A stretch of 64,000 bases of DNA from Pelagibius marinus (GCF_014925385.1 NZ_JACSDK010000013.1:1-64000); one strand, 5' to 3'. Shown: positions 44,128 through 53,129, counted from the stretch's first letter. Translations and numbers: made by a program. The notes: generated from the sequence alone by a model not told the origin.

Positions 44128-45774
44128 ATGCCTTCAGAAAGTGCCCGGCAGGACAACCATAGGGTGGACGCCGGGGAGTTCGACTATGTGATCGTGGGCG
44201 CCGGCTCGGCCGGCTGCTGCCTGGCCAACCGGCTGTCGGCCGATCCGGACGTCAAGGTGGCGCTGCTGGAGGCCGGCGGCAAGGACTCCTGGTTCTGGAT
44301 CCACGTTCCCGTCGGCTACCTCTACACCCAGAACACCCCGCGCACCGACTGGTGCTACAAGACCGAGGCGGAGCCGGGCCTCAACGGCCGGGCGCTGAAC
44401 TACCCGCGCGGCCGGGTGCTGGGCGGCTGCTCCTCCATCAACGGCATGATCTACATGCGCGGCCAGGCCCGCGACTACGACCACTGGCGCCAGCTCGGCA
44501 ACGCCGGCTGGAGCTGGGACGAGGTGCTGCCCTACTTCAAGCGCTCCGAAGACCACTACCAGGGCGGCGACGCGTTCCATGGCGGCGAGGGCGAGTGGCG
44601 CGTCGAGGAACAGCGCCTGTCCTGGGAGATCCTCGACGCCTTCCGCGAGGCCGCGGCGGAGAGCGGCATCCCGCCGACCGACGACTTCAATCGCGGTGAC
44701 AACGAGGGCTGCGGCTACTTTCAGGTGAACCAGAAACGCGGCGTGCGCTGGTCCACCGCCAAGGGCTTCCTGAAGCCGGTGATGGACCGCCCGAATCTGA
44801 CGGTGCTGACCCACGCCCAGGCGCAGAACCTGGTGCTGGACGGCAAGCGCGTCACCGGCGTGAATTTCCTGCAGGGCGACAGTCCCAGGCGAATCACCGC
44901 GCGCGGTGAGGTGGTCCTCGCCGCCGGTTCGGTCGGCTCGGTGCAGCTTTTGGAGCTTTCCGGCATCGGCAACCCGGCGGTGCTGAAGGAGCACGGCATC
45001 GACGTGGCGCACGATCTTCCCGGTGTCGGCGAGAACCTGCAGGACCACCTGCAGATGCGCATGATCTTCAAGGTCGAGGGCACCGTGACCCTGAACCAGC
45101 GCGCGGGCAGCCTGTTCGGCAAGGCGATGATGGGGCTGGAGTACCTGCTGAACCGCAGCGGGCCGCTCTCCATGGCGCCCAGCCAGCTCGGCGCCTTCGT
45201 GAAGTCGGACCCGGCGCGCGAGACGCCGAACCTGCAATACCACGTGCAGCCCTTGAGCCTGGACAAGTTCGGCGACCCGCTGCACGACTTCCCGGCCTTC
45301 ACGGCCTCGGTCTGCAACCTGCGCCCCGAGAGCCGCGGCAGCATCCACATCCGCAGCGCCGACTTCCGCGACGCGCCCGTCATCAAGCCGGCCTACCTCT
45401 CCGCACCCGGCGACCGCCAGGTGGCGGCCCAGGCGATCCGCCTGACCCGGCGCATCTGCGCCGCGCCCGCGCTGGCCCGCTACAAGCCGGAGGAGTACAA
45501 GCCCGGCGCCCAGGTCGACGGCGACGAGGCCCTGGCCAAGGCGGCCGGCGATATCGGCACGACCATTTTCCACCCCGTCGGCACCTGCAAGATGGGGGAC
45601 GACGACCAGGCGGTGGTGGACGCCCGCCTCAAGGTGCGCGGGCTCCAGGGCCTCCGGATCGCCGATGCCTCGGTCATGCCGACCATCACTTCCGGCAACA
45701 CCAACTCCCCCACCATCATGATCGCCGAGAAGGCCGCCGACATGATCCGCGAGGACCGGCGGGCAAGCGCCTGA
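44128..45774 (+). CDS. GMC family oxidoreductase (choline dehydrogenase-like)
   Basis: A 548-residue FAD-dependent oxidoreductase. The N-terminal FAD motif is DYVIVGAGSAGCCLANRLS, then GRVLGGCSSINGMIYMRGQ (GMC signature 1), AAGSVGSVQLLELSGIG (signature 2), the active-site His in HPVGTCKMG, and the C-terminal NTNSPTIMIAEKAADMI. Such enzymes oxidise alcohols such as choline or polyethylene glycol; the substrate is not evident. It follows tctA after 80 bases on the same strand and could act on a compound imported by it. Confidence 0.9.
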   Translation: MPSESARQDNHRVDAGEFDYVIVGAGSAGCCLANRLSADPDVKVALLEAGGKDSWFWIHVPVGYLYTQNTPRTDWCYKTEAEPGLNGRALNYPRGRVLGGCSSINGMIYMRGQARDYDHWRQLGNAGWSWDEVLPYFKRSEDHYQGGDAFHGGEGEWRVEEQRLSWEILDAFREAAAESGIPPTDDFNRGDNEGCGYFQVNQKRGVRWSTAKGFLKPVMDRPNLTVLTHAQAQNLVLDGKRVTGVNFLQGDSPRRITARGEVVLAAGSVGSVQLLELSGIGNPAVLKEHGIDVAHDLPGVGENLQDHLQMRMIFKVEGTVTLNQRAGSLFGKAMMGLEYLLNRSGPLSMAPSQLGAFVKSDPARETPNLQYHVQPLSLDKFGDPLHDFPAFTASVCNLRPESRGSIHIRSADFRDAPVIKPAYLSAPGDRQVAAQAIRLTRRICAAPALARYKPEEYKPGAQVDGDEALAKAAGDIGTTIFHPVGTCKMGDDDQAVVDARLKVRGLQGLRIADASVMPTITSGNTNSPTIMIAEKAADMIREDRRASA

Positions 45775-45784
45775 GCGTCGGGAT

Positions 45785-45928
45785 CCCCCTCACCCAGCTC
45801 CGTCTAAGCTCGCTCTGCTCGCCAAGACTTCTCAACCCTCTCCCACCAGGGGAGAGGGAAAGTAAGTGGGTAGCCCCTCGCCCCTCGTGGGAGAGGGAGG
45901 GGCCCGCGCAAGCGGGAGGGTGAGGGGG
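45785..45928. repeat. Palindromic intergenic repeat with CCCTCTCCC arms
   Basis: The ends CCCCCTCACCC (45785-45795) and GGGTGAGGGGG (45918-45928) are perfect 11-base inverted repeats. Between them are further complementary pairs such as CCCTCTCCC and GGGAGAGGG around position 45840-45850. This CCCCTCACCC...CCCTCTCCC element is, from memory, a common dispersed repeat of proteobacterial genomes. Confidence 0.75.
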
Positions 45929-45980
45929 CGGTAGCGTCGCTAAGCCCCAGAATTCCGCCATTTTTCACCCTTCGCGCCGA

Positions 45981-45994
45981 TTGACCTCCGTCAA
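45981..45994 (+). promoter_or_regulatory. FNR/FixK-type box upstream of hemN
   Basis: TTGACCTCCGTCAA is a perfect inverted repeat matching the FNR-family pattern TTGAN-N4-NTCAA with C/G at the variable places. It ends 35 bases before the hemN ATG. Control of hemN by FnrL/FixK-type regulators under low oxygen is well known in alphaproteobacteria. Confidence 0.75.
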
Positions 45995-46029
45995 TGCCGC
46001 CGGCCCGCACCGCGGCTAGATTTGCCGCC

Positions 46030-47376
46030 ATGACCAGCATCCCGATTCGCCTCGCCGAGGCCCAGGCGCCGCGCTACACCAGCTATCCGACCGCCCCGCA
46101 CTTCAGCGAGGCGGTGGGCGGCGGCCTCTATCGCAGCTGGCTCAAAGAGCTGCGCTTCGGCGCGCCGCTGTCGCTCTACCTGCATGTGCCCTTCTGCCAC
46201 CAGCTCTGCTGGTACTGCGGCTGCCATACCGCGGTGGCCAACAACTACGAGCGCATCGCCGCCTATGTCGGCCTGCTGCGCCAGGAGATCGCCCTGCTGG
46301 GCCGCGTGCTGGGAAGAGACCGCCCGGTCACTGGGGTGCACTGGGGCGGCGGCACCCCCTCGATCCTCTCGGCCGAGGATTTCACCGCGGTCATGGGCCA
46401 GCTGCGCGAGGTCTTCGACTTCCAGCCGGCGGCCGAGCTGGCCATCGAGATCGACCCGCGCCACCTGACGGCGGAGAAGGCCGAGGCGCTGGCCGCTGCC
46501 GGCATCAACCGCGCCAGCCTGGGCGTGCAGGACTTCAACCCCCATGTGCAGGAAGCCATCAACCGGCTGCAGCCCTTCGAGACCACGGCCGCGGCGGCGC
46601 AAGCCCTGCGCGCGGCCGGCATCGCGGCGCTGAACTTCGACCTCATGTACGGCCTGCCGCACCAGAGCCTGGAGGACGTGAAGCAGACCGCCTCGCTGGC
46701 CGCCGATATTCACCCGCAGCGCGTCTCGGTCTTCGGTTACGCCCACGTGCCCTGGATGAAGAAGCACCAGAAGATGATCGACACGGCGGCGCTGCCCGGC
46801 GCGGAAGAGCGCCTCGCCCAGGCCGAGGCGGCCGAGCGCGTGCTGCTGCTGCGCGGCTACCGCGCCGTCGGCATGGACCACTTCGCCCTGCCGGACGATC
46901 CGCTGTTCCGCTATGCCGACGAAGGCCGGCTGCACCGCAACTTCCAGGGCTACACCACCGACCAGGCCGAGGTGCTGCTCGGCCTCGGCGTCTCCTCCAT
47001 CGGCACCCTGCCGCAGGGCTACGTTCAGAACGAGAAGGACCTGGTGGCCTATGCCAAGGCGCTGCGGGCCGGCAAGCTGCCGGTGGCGCGCGGCGTCGGC
47101 CTGACGCCGGAGGACCGGCTGCGCCGCGACGTCATCCAGTCCCTCATGTGCAACTTCTTCGTCGATCTGCGCGCCCAGGCCGTGGCCCATGGGCGGCCCG
47201 GCTTCGACTTCTCCGACTCCCTGGAGCGCCTGGTCCCGCTGGCCGGCGAGGGGCTGGTCACGGTCGAAGGCTCCAAGGTCCGGGTGACCGACGACGGCAA
47301 GCGCGCCGTGCGCCTCATCGCCTCCTGTTTCGACGCCTATCTCGGCGCCGGCGGGCGCTACAGCAAGGCGGTTTAG
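46030..47376 (+). CDS. hemN: Oxygen-independent coproporphyrinogen III oxidase
   Basis: A 448-residue radical SAM enzyme of anaerobic heme synthesis. The [4Fe-4S] cluster motif is CHQLCWYCGC (CxxxCxxCxC). The HemN N-terminus PRYTSYPTAPHF is characteristic of the true coproporphyrinogen dehydrogenase rather than HemW, and HWGGGTPS and MYGLPHQS follow. The ATG at 46030 gives this N-terminus. The FNR-type box 35 bases upstream indicates induction at low oxygen. Confidence 0.93.
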   Translation: MTSIPIRLAEAQAPRYTSYPTAPHFSEAVGGGLYRSWLKELRFGAPLSLYLHVPFCHQLCWYCGCHTAVANNYERIAAYVGLLRQEIALLGRVLGRDRPVTGVHWGGGTPSILSAEDFTAVMGQLREVFDFQPAAELAIEIDPRHLTAEKAEALAAAGINRASLGVQDFNPHVQEAINRLQPFETTAAAAQALRAAGIAALNFDLMYGLPHQSLEDVKQTASLAADIHPQRVSVFGYAHVPWMKKHQKMIDTAALPGAEERLAQAEAAERVLLLRGYRAVGMDHFALPDDPLFRYADEGRLHRNFQGYTTDQAEVLLGLGVSSIGTLPQGYVQNEKDLVAYAKALRAGKLPVARGVGLTPEDRLRRDVIQSLMCNFFVDLRAQAVAHGRPGFDFSDSLERLVPLAGEGLVTVEGSKVRVTDDGKRAVRLIASCFDAYLGAGGRYSKAV

Positions 47377-47527
47377 GCGGCGAGTTCCAGCGAAACTTCT
47401 TCAATTACGATCCACTTTCGGTTGTGTTTTCTTAACGTCCAGGTGGCAGGCTTCACGGCCTGCCGCGGGGGCGGTCCTTCCCGCGGCGGCGCGCGGACAA
47501 CGCGTTTGCGAGGAAGGAGCCGTTTCG

Positions 47528-48478
47528 ATGAAACTGGGTGTGATGAAGGCGGTCCGCCGCTGTTTCGGCTTTGGCCTGCGACACCTGCCAGTGTTCTACC
47601 TGTTGTGCCTGCTGGTGGGCGCGCCGCGCCTTCTGTTCAGCCAGACCGCAGGGCAGGGATGGCAGGTCGCCATGCTGGTGTCCTTCTTCGAAATCGTGAT
47701 CGCCTGTATGGTCGTGAGCATTATGGTGTGGACCATGATTCGCGACCGCCGGGGAGAGGCCTGGACGGTCTTGCCGGCCATCGGTGACTCATTTCAACGG
47801 GCGCCGATGATTCTCGGCGTTGCGATCGTCGTTGCAACAGTCTCCCTCGCCTTCGGCGGGCTGGGGATGTACCTCGCAACGCTGCACCCTGTTGCGGCGG
47901 CCGTGCCCTCGGTGGTGATGTTCATCCTGAAGCTCATATTCTGCGTGGCGATCCCCTGCGCTGCGGTTTCCGAGGGCGGTGTGTTCGAGGCACTGTGGCA
48001 GAGCGCACGGCTCAGCGCCGGCTCGCGATTGCGCATCCTCGGTGTCTACATCCTGATGATGCTGCCTTTCGGTATTGTCGCCGTTATAGCCGCAGCGCTG
48101 CTGCCGGCGGACGTGATGACAGATCTGCAGAGCGGCAACCTGCCGATGCTGTGGATTCTCCTAGCCGGTGCCCTCGGCAGCGCTTTTCTGTACCCAGTTC
48201 CAGTTGCGATCCATGAACAGCTCGCCGAACTGGGAGACGACTTGGAGTTCGAGCGGACGGCCGGGGTTTTCGACTTAGGCCGCCGCTTCCGGGCGGCCAC
48301 GCCACCTGCGCCGGGGGCGGGGACGGCGAGATCTGCAGAGAGTCGAGCTACTTGCGGTTGTAATTTTTTAAGCTTTTTTCGGCAGGCTTCTGGTCCTAAC
48401 GCTGCGGCCAAGGGATCCGCCTGTCAGGGGTCGTCCTTTCGGCCGAACTACGCCGCAAGGAAGGAACCGCTGTTATGA
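47528..48478 (+). CDS. VFD-family membrane protein A, run-on C-terminus
   Basis: The first of four paralogous membrane proteins. It has about six hydrophobic segments and the family segment VLPAIGDSFQ, and ends its homologous part with TAGVFD near residue 249. Paralogues stop right after AAVFD. Here a single extra base (CGACTTAG instead of CGATTAG) moves the TAG at 48276-48278 out of frame, so the frame runs on for 67 residues of unrelated sequence. It ends in an ATGA overlap with paralogue B. The natural product is therefore about 249 residues. A GC-rich hairpin (48278-48298) follows the displaced stop. Function unknown. Confidence 0.8.
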   Translation: MKLGVMKAVRRCFGFGLRHLPVFYLLCLLVGAPRLLFSQTAGQGWQVAMLVSFFEIVIACMVVSIMVWTMIRDRRGEAWTVLPAIGDSFQRAPMILGVAIVVATVSLAFGGLGMYLATLHPVAAAVPSVVMFILKLIFCVAIPCAAVSEGGVFEALWQSARLSAGSRLRILGVYILMMLPFGIVAVIAAALLPADVMTDLQSGNLPMLWILLAGALGSAFLYPVPVAIHEQLAELGDDLEFERTAGVFDLGRRFRAATPPAPGAGTARSAESRATCGCNFLSFFRQASGPNAAAKGSACQGSSFRPNYAARKEPLL

Positions 48479-49239
48479 CGCTGCGAGTTTTCGCGACCCT
48501 GGGCCGGACGTTCGTCTTCGGTCTCCGGCACTTTCCGGCTTTCTTCCTGCTGTGCCTGCTGGCCAATCTGCCGACGGTCCTCTACGGCCTGCTGCGGCCC
48601 GAGTCCTTCCAGGCCGCGATGATGGGAGGCGCGAGCTGGGAGACCGATCTGATGACGGCGGTGGAGGTCATGCTGCTGGGCCTTGTCACCGCGGTTATGG
48701 TCCACACCCGCCTGCGCGATCAGCAGGGTGAAAGCTGGACGGTTCTGCCGGCGATCGGCGACACCGTCGAATACCTGCCGACGGTTCTCGGCGTATCGTT
48801 CTGCATTGCCGTCGGCGTGACGCTCCTTTCCGTGCTGACCGACGTTCTGGGGACAATAACCCCGATCCTGGCGCTCATCCCATTTCTGATCATGGCTGTT
48901 CTGGCCCTGATCTTCACCGTGGTGATGCCCTCCGCGGCGCTGGACAACGGGGGCGTCGTCGACTGCTTCGGGCAGAGCGCGGCCCTGTCCCAGGGCTCGC
49001 GTCTGCGCATCATCGCGGTCTACATCCTGTTCTTCATTCCGGTGGCCATCGCCGGAGCCGTGTTGATCGGCGTCTTCGCGCCGGACATGAGCAGGGCGGA
49101 ACTGCCGGTCAGCACCTACCTTTACCTCGTGCCGATCGGCAACGTGTTCTTCTTCGCACTGCCGGTGATCATGCACGAACAGCTCGCCGGTCTGGATGAA
49201 GGTATTGAGCTGAGTGAGACCGCCGCCGTTTTCGATTAG
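48475..49239 (+). CDS. VFD-family membrane protein B
   Basis: A 254-residue membrane protein with about six hydrophobic segments. It is the closest paralogue of protein A (matching RTFVFGLRHFPAFFLLCLL against FGFGLRHLPVFYLLCLL, shared VLPAIGD and GSRLRI.AVYIL) and ends ETAAVFD. Upstream sequence is also duplicated: CGGTTGT at 47419 and at 48355, GGCAGGCTTC after it, and GAGGAAGGAGCCG/AAGGAAGGAACCG before the ATG. This points to a recent tandem duplication including the leader. The architecture resembles the YciC/glycerophosphodiesterase membrane-domain group. Function unknown. Confidence 0.8.
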   Translation: MTLRVFATLGRTFVFGLRHFPAFFLLCLLANLPTVLYGLLRPESFQAAMMGGASWETDLMTAVEVMLLGLVTAVMVHTRLRDQQGESWTVLPAIGDTVEYLPTVLGVSFCIAVGVTLLSVLTDVLGTITPILALIPFLIMAVLALIFTVVMPSAALDNGGVVDCFGQSAALSQGSRLRIIAVYILFFIPVAIAGAVLIGVFAPDMSRAELPVSTYLYLVPIGNVFFFALPVIMHEQLAGLDEGIELSETAAVFD

Positions 49240-49302
49240 AGCCCGGGGCGCCGCCCCACTATAGTGCCGCCCTGATCTTTGCAGAGAGGAAGGGGCGGGG
49301 CG

Positions 49303-50364
49303 GTGAAGTTTCTGGTCATGGCGGGCGACGGCATCGGGGAGGAGATCACCGAGGCGACGCTGAAAGTGCTGGAGGCGGCGGACGGCCGCTTCGGCCTCGG
49401 CCTCGACTTCGAGGCAGCGGAAATCGGCCTGAAGGCGCTGGCCAAACACGGCACCACGATGCCCGACGGCGTGCTGGAGCGCGCCCGGGCCAGCGACGGC
49501 ATCATCCTGGGGCCCATCTCCCACCTGGACTATCCGGCCCCGGAAGAGGGCGGGGTGAACATCTCCGGCGTGGTGCGCAGCAAGCTCGACCTCTACGCCA
49601 ATGTGCGGCCCGCGCGCACCCGCCCCGGCCTGCCGGCCAAGGGCGGCGACTTCGACCTGGTGATCATGCGCGAGGCGACCGAGGGCTTCTACCCCGACCG
49701 CAACATGTTCGCCGGGCGCGCCGAGTTCATGACCGACCCGGACACGGCGCTGTCGATCCGCAAGATCTCCCGCAAGGCCTCCGCGCGCATCGCCCGGCGT
49801 TCCTACGAGCTGGCCATGAAGCGGCGCAAAAAGGTGACGCTGATCCACAAGGCCAACACTTTCCGCCTCAGCGACGGTCTGTTCCTCGAAGCCTGCCACG
49901 CCGTGGCAAAGGAGTTCCCGGAGGTGGAGACCGACGAGGTCATCGTCGACGCCATGGCGGCGCTGCTGGTGCGCCATCCGGAACGCTACGACGTGATCTG
50001 CGCCACCAACTTCCATGCCGACATCCTCTCCGACCTGGCCTCGGAGCTGTCGGGCAGCCTGGGCCTCGCCGGCTCGGTGAACGCCGGCGACGACCTCTGC
50101 TGCGCCCAGGCCCAGCACGGCTCGGCCCCGGACATCGCCGGCCAGGACAGGGCCAACCCGTCCTCCCTCATCCTCTCGGCGGCCATGCTGCTGGACTGGA
50201 TCGCCGACAAGCGTGGCCTTGCCCCCTGCGGCGCGGCGGCGCGGGCCATCGACGGCGCCGTGGACGCCGCCCTCGCCCGGCCGGAAACCCGAACGCCCGA
50301 CCTGGGCGGCGCGCTCGGCACCCGCGCCTTCGCCGAGCACATCGCCGCCGCCGTCGCCGCCTGA
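49303..50364 (+). CDS. Isocitrate/isopropylmalate dehydrogenase family protein
   Basis: A 353-residue beta-decarboxylating dehydrogenase. Family motifs are MAGDGIGEEIT at the N-terminus, NVRPAR, MREATEGFYPDRN, KANTFRLSDG, the metal-binding Asp region DVICATNFHADILSDLASELSG, and HGSAPDIAG. The GTG at 49303 after GGGGCGGGGCG is the likely start. Substrate could be 3-isopropylmalate, tartrate or another 2-hydroxyacid; the loop motif is not that of a standard LeuB. It sits oddly between paralogous membrane protein genes on the same strand. Confidence 0.87.
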   Translation: MKFLVMAGDGIGEEITEATLKVLEAADGRFGLGLDFEAAEIGLKALAKHGTTMPDGVLERARASDGIILGPISHLDYPAPEEGGVNISGVVRSKLDLYANVRPARTRPGLPAKGGDFDLVIMREATEGFYPDRNMFAGRAEFMTDPDTALSIRKISRKASARIARRSYELAMKRRKKVTLIHKANTFRLSDGLFLEACHAVAKEFPEVETDEVIVDAMAALLVRHPERYDVICATNFHADILSDLASELSGSLGLAGSVNAGDDLCCAQAQHGSAPDIAGQDRANPSSLILSAAMLLDWIADKRGLAPCGAAARAIDGAVDAALARPETRTPDLGGALGTRAFAEHIAAAVAA

Positions 50365-50551
50365 GGCGTGCAACAGGCGTGATTCGCGAAATGGTTAGGA
50401 GGCCTGCAAGGTATCGACCCTAGATTGCGTTGCGGCTATAATCGGCGGCGCGCCGAGAACTCGGGGGTGAAGTCGGCCTGACGCGGAGCCACCGGGAAGG
50501 GCCGAGAGTTCTCTCGCGTTTCACTGTTTTTCGTGACTGGGGGCTTATTCC

Positions 50552-51313
50552 ATGAGTGATTCTACCAGCGGCGGCGCAGTGTCGTCGGGCGCCATAAGCA
50601 TCGGCGGTGTTTTCAGCCGAACTTTCGCATCGCTGTTTTCCAACTTCGTCACCTTTCTCATCATCTCTTTCCTGATTCTCCTGCCGCTGCCGATCTTCAA
50701 CCTGCTTGCCGGCGGCGGCATGGCCAGCCCGCCACAGGCGATCGGCGTGGGCTACCTCATCGCCGTGCTGATCAACATGGTCTTGACCTATGCCGCGATG
50801 GGCGCCGTGGTCTACGGAACCGTCGCCTACCTGCGCGGCAACCCCGCCGGGCTGGGCGAGTGTCTCTCTCGGGGCTTCGCGGCCGTGGTTCCCGTGATCC
50901 TGGTCGCCATCCTGATCACCATCATGGGGGCGATCGGCATGATGCTGCTGATCATTCCCGGGATCATCGTTTTCGTGATCACCGCCGCCGCGGTTCCGGC
51001 CGCCGTGGTGGAGCGTCCCGGCATTTGGGGCAGCATCAAGCGCAGCGCCGAACTGACCAAGGGCAACCGCTGGCGGATCTTCGCGCTGCTGGTGATCTTT
51101 TACATCGTCATGATGGGGATCGCCTGGGTGCTGGGTCTTGCCGGCTTGCCGGTTCTCGTACCGGACGGCTCGATCTTCGCGATCATCGTGCTCTATGTCT
51201 GGTCGGGCGTCACCACGGCCTTCTTCGCCGTCTTCGGCGCGGTGATCTACCACGACCTGCGCGTGGCCAAGGAAGGCGTCAGCTCCGAACAGATCGCGGC
51301 GGTCTTCGATTGA
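50552..51313 (+). CDS. VFD-family membrane protein C
   Basis: A 253-residue protein with about six membrane segments. A Gly/Ser-rich soluble start (residues 1-20) leads to ISIGGVFSRTFASLF. The central part, LLIIPGIIVFVITAAAVPAAVVE followed by SIKRSAELTKGNRWRIF, is typical of the glycerophosphoryl diester phosphodiesterase membrane domain/YciC-like group. The end is EQIAAVFD. It is closer to protein D than to A and B. Its own leader (50365-50551) separates it from the dehydrogenase gene. Function unknown. Confidence 0.8.
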   Translation: MSDSTSGGAVSSGAISIGGVFSRTFASLFSNFVTFLIISFLILLPLPIFNLLAGGGMASPPQAIGVGYLIAVLINMVLTYAAMGAVVYGTVAYLRGNPAGLGECLSRGFAAVVPVILVAILITIMGAIGMMLLIIPGIIVFVITAAAVPAAVVERPGIWGSIKRSAELTKGNRWRIFALLVIFYIVMMGIAWVLGLAGLPVLVPDGSIFAIIVLYVWSGVTTAFFAVFGAVIYHDLRVAKEGVSSEQIAAVFD

Positions 51314-51369
51314 TGTCGTGTTGGTGGGACCTGGCTGCCGCGCCAGGTCCCACAGCGTCCTGATATCCG

Positions 51370-52107
51370 ATGAGCGATACGACATATACGGACTTCGGAA
51401 GCGGCGCTGTACTCAGTCAGTCGCTTCAAGTTTTCGGGCGGAACTGCCTTCCCTTTATCGCGCTGGCCCTGTTGCTGATCTCTCCGGCCTACCTGCTCGC
51501 AGGCTGGTTGGTCTGGGAGGGAAATTTCATCCAGTCCATCCCGCCGGCGGCCCTTCAGTTCGGGCTGACGATACTCGAGTCTTTGCTCGGCTTTATCGTC
51601 CACGCGGCAGTGGTCTACGGCACCTTTCGTGACCTGCGAGGGCAAAAGACCGGGTTCGCCGCCAACTTCGCGGGCGGCTTCGGATCCGTGGTGCCGGTGC
51701 TCGCCGTGGCCATTGTCTCTGGCCTCATCGTGATCTTCGGTCTCTTCCTGCTCGTGGTGCCAGGGTTGATTTTCGCGGCGATGTATTGGGTCGCCGTGCC
51801 CGCCGCCGTGGTCGAGAAGACCGGGGTGAAAGACAGCCTTTCGCGCAGTGCCGCACTCACCTCCGGTGAGCGGTGGAAAGTCTTCGGCATCATCGTCATC
51901 ATTGGCTTTGCCCAGGTCTTTTTTGAGCGGGGGATTGACCCATTCCTGGACTACGAGAACGCTCTCCTCCTGTCGATGGCGATAACCTTGCTCTATTCGG
52001 CCTCGCTCACCGCCTTCGGTGCGGTGGCGAGCGCGGTCACCTATCACCAGCTGCGCAGAGTCAAGGAAGGTACCGGCGTCGAGGAGATTGCTGCCGTCTT
52101 CGACTAA
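51370..52107 (+). CDS. VFD-family membrane protein D
   Basis: A 245-residue membrane protein, 56 bases after protein C and homologous to it: AVLSQSLQVFGRNCLPFIAL at the N-terminus, LLVVPGLIFAAMYWVAVPAAVVEK, SLSRSAALTSGERWKVFGI and the end EEIAAVFD. The conserved C-terminal tail shared by all four paralogues (T/I-A-A/G-V-F-D, then stop) suggests a recognition signal for a common partner. Its stop overlaps the convergent RDD gene by four bases. Confidence 0.8.
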   Translation: MSDTTYTDFGSGAVLSQSLQVFGRNCLPFIALALLLISPAYLLAGWLVWEGNFIQSIPPAALQFGLTILESLLGFIVHAAVVYGTFRDLRGQKTGFAANFAGGFGSVVPVLAVAIVSGLIVIFGLFLLVVPGLIFAAMYWVAVPAAVVEKTGVKDSLSRSAALTSGERWKVFGIIVIIGFAQVFFERGIDPFLDYENALLLSMAITLLYSASLTAFGAVASAVTYHQLRRVKEGTGVEEIAAVFD

Positions 52108-53129
52108 GTCTTGCCTGGAGGGGCGCCGTTGCCGTTCGGGCCGGTCTTGCCCCCTGGCTTTCCGGCATACTTGTTCTCGCGGCGCTCACCGAACAGCATG
52201 CGCGCCTCCAGGTGGGCGCGCAGGGCGGCGTAGAAGGCCTTCAGGAACCGCTCGGCCTCGATATCGTTCCGCGCGGCGCGGTCGCCGTGCGCCCAATCGA
52301 TCTTGCGCTGGATGCGTTTGGCCACCTCGCGCCGGGTCTCGCCGCTCTGCGGGCCGCGCTGGCGCAGCACCTCCTCCAGGGTCTGCAGCTCGTAGATGCC
52401 GTAGATTTCCAGCTGGCTGCGGGTGAAGGGGAACTCGGGGTCCAGCACCACCGCGCTGCCCTGGTCGCGCCGGGCCCCGGCGGCCACGTCGTCCAGCAGC
52501 AGCGCCTTGGGCGAGGACACCACCCAGGTGCCCGCCACCAGGTCGCCGGCGCGCAGGCGGTCCTTGTTGAAGAAGGGCAGCAAAAGGCAGAGCGCGACCC
52601 AGCCGAGGGTCAGGAAGTAGACCCAGCCGCTGCTGCCCCCCAGGCCGACACCGAAGATGAGGGTCAGCGGCAGGAACAGCTCCACCTCGCGCAGCAGGTT
52701 TCGCGAAAACACGGCCCCGGGGCGCAGATAGCCGCCCTTGCGGTCGATGACGCGGATGCCCAGCGCGCGCTTGCCGGGCGTCTGGCCCTGCCAGCGCAGT
52801 TCGAAGAAGATGAAGTAGAAATTGCGGATGATGAAGGACGCCAGGATCGCCATGCCGATCGCCACGCCCTCGATGCCGAATTCGGAGAGGGTGAAGGCAA
52901 TGGTCACGACGAAGACGACCAGGGCGATTACCATGATCACAAGGTCGATCATGACGGCGGCGGCGCGCTCGCCCCTTTGGGCCAGCTGAAAGATCAGCGG
53001 CACGCCTTCGGGCGTCAGGATGCGGCGCTCGCTGTGGACGCGGGCCTGGCCTTCCGGAGCGACGCCCGTCAGCTTGGGGCCTGGAGGCGATCCTTGTGGC
53101 TTTTGGGCGGCGGCGTCAGTCGTCGTCAT
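52104..53129 (-). CDS. RDD family membrane protein of the MoxR operon
   Basis: A 341-residue protein. An N-terminal proline-rich tail leads into an RDD domain with about four membrane segments: QRGERAAAVMIDLVIM, then QGQTPGKRALGIRVID and NKDRLRAGDLVAGTWVV. A C-terminal cytoplasmic region of about 130 residues follows. The ATG at 53129 has GGGAGGGAG upstream and lies inside the end of the SpoIIM gene (14-base overlap). It is the last gene of the six-gene operon. Confidence 0.87.
   Translation of the reverse strand: MTTTDAAAQKPQGSPPGPKLTGVAPEGQARVHSERRILTPEGVPLIFQLAQRGERAAAVMIDLVIMVIALVVFVVTIAFTLSEFGIEGVAIGMAILASFIIRNFYFIFFELRWQGQTPGKRALGIRVIDRKGGYLRPGAVFSRNLLREVELFLPLTLIFGVGLGGSSGWVYFLTLGWVALCLLLPFFNKDRLRAGDLVAGTWVVSSPKALLLDDVAAGARRDQGSAVVLDPEFPFTRSQLEIYGIYELQTLEEVLRQRGPQSGETRREVAKRIQRKIDWAHGDRAARNDIEAERFLKAFYAALRAHLEARMLFGERRENKYAGKPGGKTGPNGNGAPPGKT

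Noticed and set aside
45785-45928. CRISPR-like repeat arrangement
   Set aside because: The repeats are inverted arms of one palindromic element, not regularly spaced direct repeats with unique spacers.
48448-50373. A 641-codon minus-strand open frame opposite paralogue B and the dehydrogenase
   Set aside because: Composition is His/Gln/Arg-rich with no motif; the plus-strand genes are supported by family motifs.
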